From Thermoplasmata archaeon (lineage in GTDB: Archaea; Thermoplasmatota; Thermoplasmata; RBG-16-68-12; JAGMCJ01): a DNA stretch of 7,450 bases. The stretch lies in contig JAGMCJ010000015.1 in assembly GCA_023129265.1 (NCBI GenBank), forward strand, positions 1 to 7,450, given 5' to 3'. Below the pieces are notes generated by a model. The model was not told the DNA's origin. It saw only the letters and a program-made list of their open reading frames with translations, and ran no database searches. This document shows, in pieces, positions 5,923 through 7,450 of the stretch (the first letter of the stretch is position 1; each line of letters starts with the position of its first letter). Position numbers and translations under genes: made by a program.

Positions 5923-6756
5923 TCACTCCAGCAGTATCAACCCAGCCATGACGAAAAGGCCGAGGACGAACCCCGCGAGATGAATGGCGGACCTCCCCGG
6001 TTGGGTCTCCTTTTGCAGTTCCGGAATGAGGTCGGATCCTGCTATGTAGATGAACCCTCCTGCCGTGAACGGTATCAAGTAGGTGACCAGCGCCGGTAGC
6101 TGCTCGCCTATGATGAGGACCGCAAAGGCACCGACGATCGCAAGCGAAGCGCTCAAGGAATTGAACTTCAACGCCTTTCTCCTAGTGTATCCCGCATGGA
6201 CCAAGACCCCGAAGTCACGGATCTCCTGTGGGATCTCATGAAAGACGACGGCCAGGGTCGTGGCTATGCCCAGGGGCACCGAGATGAGGTTGCTTCCCGC
6301 GATTATCATCCCGTCGATGAAGTTGTGCAGTCCGTCGCCGACCAGATTCGTCGTGGCAAAGGCCTTGGGGCACTCTCCCACTTCGGCGGCTCCGCAGTGG
6401 TGCCAGTGGACGAACTTCTCCAGCACGAAGAACACGATGATCCCGAGCAGTATACCAGCTGACAGTCCCAGTCCGAATGAACCCTCCTCAACGACAGCCT
6501 CTGGCAAGAGGTGAATGAAGGCATCACCCAACATAGCTCCCGCGGAGAAGCTGACAAGTATCAGGACCGCCCGCCTCAACCTATCTTCTCTCATTGAGAT
6601 TAAGGCCAGACCCGCAAGGGAGATGACACTGACGAAGAAGACGCTGGCAAGTGCGAATATCCACGCGTCCAACGATGCAGAACGCGAAGTAGGATGATGG
6701 TAAATTGAGTCTGACCCGAACGCATTTGATGAGAACTGTAGAAAGATGTCGAGCAC
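5923..6756 (-). CDS. ZIP-family divalent metal transporter
   Basis: This 277-residue integral membrane protein is predicted to import divalent metals such as zinc, iron or manganese. About eight hydrophobic segments can be drawn, near residues 33-53, 64-84, 96-114, 138-157, 160-180, 203-218, 225-246 and 257-276. The metal-binding motifs of the two core helices are present: HNFIDG at 144-149 and HEIPQE at 173-178, followed by DFG at 181-183. In the second motif, glutamine replaces the second histidine of the HExPHE form of LIV-1-type ZIPs, a variant common in prokaryotes. The loop between helices 3 and 4 carries H117, H119, H120, C121 and C129, a likely metal-sensing or feeding cluster. GTG 6756 is the first in-frame start after an upstream stop; GGTGATC lies 13 bases before it. 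TTG 6672 (Leu29) is a less likely alternative. The metal specificity cannot be read from sequence. Confidence 0.9.
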   Translation of the reverse strand: MLDIFLQFSSNAFGSDSIYHHPTSRSASLDAWIFALASVFFVSVISLAGLALISMREDRLRRAVLILVSFSAGAMLGDAFIHLLPEAVVEEGSFGLGLSAGILLGIIVFFVLEKFVHWHHCGAAEVGECPKAFATTNLVGDGLHNFIDGMIIAGSNLISVPLGIATTLAVVFHEIPQEIRDFGVLVHAGYTRRKALKFNSLSASLAIVGAFAVLIIGEQLPALVTYLIPFTAGGFIYIAGSDLIPELQKETQPGRSAIHLAGFVLGLFVMAGLILLE

Positions 6757-6848
6757 GTCAAAAACCTTCGATCACCGTTACAGCCTAAAGGGGGGCGCTG
6801 TTTTTGACGGCGTATAGGAGGGTTTGCGCTTAACGGGCGTGCTCGACA
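6747..6848 (-). promoter_or_regulatory. Candidate structured RNA leader (possible riboswitch) of the ZIP gene
   Basis: Read as minus-strand RNA, this element has two long perfect helices. P1 pairs 6848-6838 (TGTCGAGCACG) with 6757-6747 (CGTGCTCGACA), 11 bp. P2 pairs 6809-6800 (CGTCAAAAAC) with 6765-6756 (GTTTTTGACG), 10 bp. The two 3' arms are contiguous, sharing two bases, so the helices could stack. A third pairing, CCGTTA (6836-6831) with TAACGG (6780-6775), crosses P2 as a pseudoknot and covers the first bases of the Shine-Dalgarno-like GGTGATC (6776-6770). The ZIP start codon (6756-6754) lies in the shared 3' arm, so folding would hide both the start codon and part of the ribosome site. 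The competing hairpin CTCG/CGAG at 6842-6854 would break P1. I do not recognise a known riboswitch class; a DNA-level operator or an element remnant remains possible. Confidence 0.5.
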
Positions 6849-6855
6849 CCCGAGT

Positions 6856-6869
6856 CGGAAGTTATTCCG
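6856..6869 (-). other. Small hairpin upstream of the ZIP leader element
   Basis: CGGAA at 6856-6860 pairs with TTCCG at 6865-6869 around a four-base loop. It sits just 5' of the P1 arm of the candidate leader structure. Depending on the true transcription start, it could be the first hairpin of the leader RNA or lie outside the transcript. Confidence 0.3.
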
Positions 6870-6873
6870 TCCT

Positions 6874-6950
6874 CTAACTATAATTTAGTCATCGGCATAT
6901 TAAGTATTTTCTTGTGCGTTTCTCTAATTCACATTTAAGTCTTTCGGTGC
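6874..6950 (-). promoter_or_regulatory. AT-rich cluster of candidate TATA/BRE promoters for the ZIP gene
   Basis: Three TATA-like boxes read toward the ZIP gene on the minus strand. CCGAAAGACTTAAAT (6933-6947) has a good BRE plus TATA layout, with a predicted start near 6910. GAAAATACTTAATATG (about 6896-6911) predicts a start near 6875. AAATTATAG (about 6879-6887) predicts a start near 6856, which would place the 5' end of the RNA almost exactly at the first arm of the folded leader (6848). Multiple boxes could mean multiple start sites or regulated promoter choice. The calls rest on base composition and spacing only. Confidence 0.45.
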
Positions 6951-6990
6951 ATTCGAGGGTCGTTTCGGACCAATCCATACCTTGAGAGGC

Positions 6991-7450
6991 TCAGGGTGAC
7001 CCCCTTCTCCGCGAATATAGAGGACCGAACAGGATGTAGACGGCGATGAGGGAAATCCCGAAGAGGGTGAGGAAATACGATACGGACACATCGTTGGAAT
7101 CGACGACTATCAGCAACGCTGCCACGACCATCGATAGGATTCCAGCCAAGGACGGGGCGACGAGGCTGCGTTGAAGCTTCGGATACTTGAGGCTGGTCAT
7201 CATCATCGAGCCTCCCGCGAACGCCATCACGATCAGGACTGAGAGCTGAGAACCCGACTCAAGGGCGGCTCCTCTGCCCAACAGAAGGTAGACCGTGACT
7301 GCAAGATAGGCCGCCGCGGGCGTCGGCAACCCCTCGAAGTATGGTTTCTGATACCCCTCTTCAGCAAACCTGGCGAGTCTCAGGAGCCCCATGCACACGT
7401 AGAAGGTCGGTATGACAACGGCGAGACTGTTTTCCCAGGACATCCAGGCT
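6991..7450 (-). CDS. CDP-alcohol phosphatidyltransferase (phosphatidylserine/archaetidylserine synthase-like), 3' part
   Basis: This is the C-terminal part (about 153 residues) of a membrane enzyme; the reading frame stays open to the window edge, so the N-terminal catalytic CDP-alcohol phosphatidyltransferase motif (DGxxAR...GxxxD...D) lies outside. The segment LLRLARF followed by YFEGLPTPAAAY is characteristic of PssA-type enzymes, which transfer a CDP-activated lipid onto serine; in archaea the product would be archaetidylserine. Four or five hydrophobic helices follow, and the protein ends in a short basic tail (YSRRRGSP). The ATG at 7443 falls inside the conserved domain and is not the start. 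The 234-bp gap and the promoter-like boxes before the ZIP gene suggest separate transcription. A related alcohol phosphatidyltransferase with another acceptor is possible. Confidence 0.82.
   Translation of the reverse strand, partial: AWMSWENSLAVVIPTFYVCMGLLRLARFAEEGYQKPYFEGLPTPAAAYLAVTVYLLLGRGAALESGSQLSVLIVMAFAGGSMMMTSLKYPKLQRSLVAPSLAGILSMVVAALLIVVDSNDVSVSYFLTLFGISLIAVYILFGPLYSRRRGSP

Noticed and set aside
6757..6990. Possible mobile-element terminal inverted repeats in the intergenic region
   Set aside because: The repeat arms overlap the ZIP start codon and share an arm in a nested, pseudoknot-like order, without target-site duplications or transposase remnants; an RNA structure explains them better, though not conclusively.

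Overview
This 7.45-kb window looks like chromosomal DNA of an archaeon. The evidence is an archaeal-type 23S rRNA 3' end, AT-rich TATA-like boxes set in GC-rich DNA, and a gene set made up of archaeal families: a short XPF nuclease, a DUF763 protein, Trm1, a THEP1-type NTPase, and a CDP-alcohol phosphatidyltransferase of the type used for archaeal lipids. I see neither a 5S rRNA nor a tRNA between the 23S gene and the first protein gene. Unlinked rRNA genes and a stand-alone XPF nuclease (no fused Hef helicase) would suit a Thermoplasmata-like lineage, but this placement is inference.

Layout: (1) positions 1 to about 330 are the 3' end of 23S rRNA, followed by a 165-bp spacer with small hairpins and T-tracts. 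(2) An XPF/ERCC4-type endonuclease (+) converges with and overlaps a DUF763 gene (-). (3) A 116-bp divergent promoter region separates DUF763 from a large multidomain protein (+) that carries a zinc ribbon, PUA domain, PAPS-reductase-like PP-loop domain and two 4Fe-4S motifs. (4) That gene converges with a Trm1 tRNA methyltransferase gene (-). Trm1 is translationally coupled to an upstream THEP1-type NTPase (-), and the pair share one promoter. (5) A ZIP-family metal transporter (-) follows, preceded by a 234-bp non-coding interval with several TATA-like boxes and a strongly folded leader. (6) The window ends inside a phosphatidylserine/archaetidylserine synthase-like membrane enzyme (-).

The genes fall into three themes: nucleic-acid maintenance (XPF, perhaps DUF763), RNA modification (Trm1, perhaps the PUA/PP-loop/ferredoxin protein), and membrane functions (ZIP transporter, lipid synthase). 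There is no CRISPR array, insertion sequence, defence island or prophage.

The most notable unexplained structure is the leader of the ZIP gene (about 6747-6848). Two long perfect inverted repeats share a continuous 3' arm that covers the GTG start codon. A third 6-bp pairing crosses one of them as a pseudoknot and touches the Shine-Dalgarno-like sequence. This looks like a cis-regulatory RNA, possibly metal-responsive, that I do not recognise as a known class. Two further points are a Trm1 that has lost its usual zinc-ribbon cysteines, and the unusual domain composition of the PP-loop protein.
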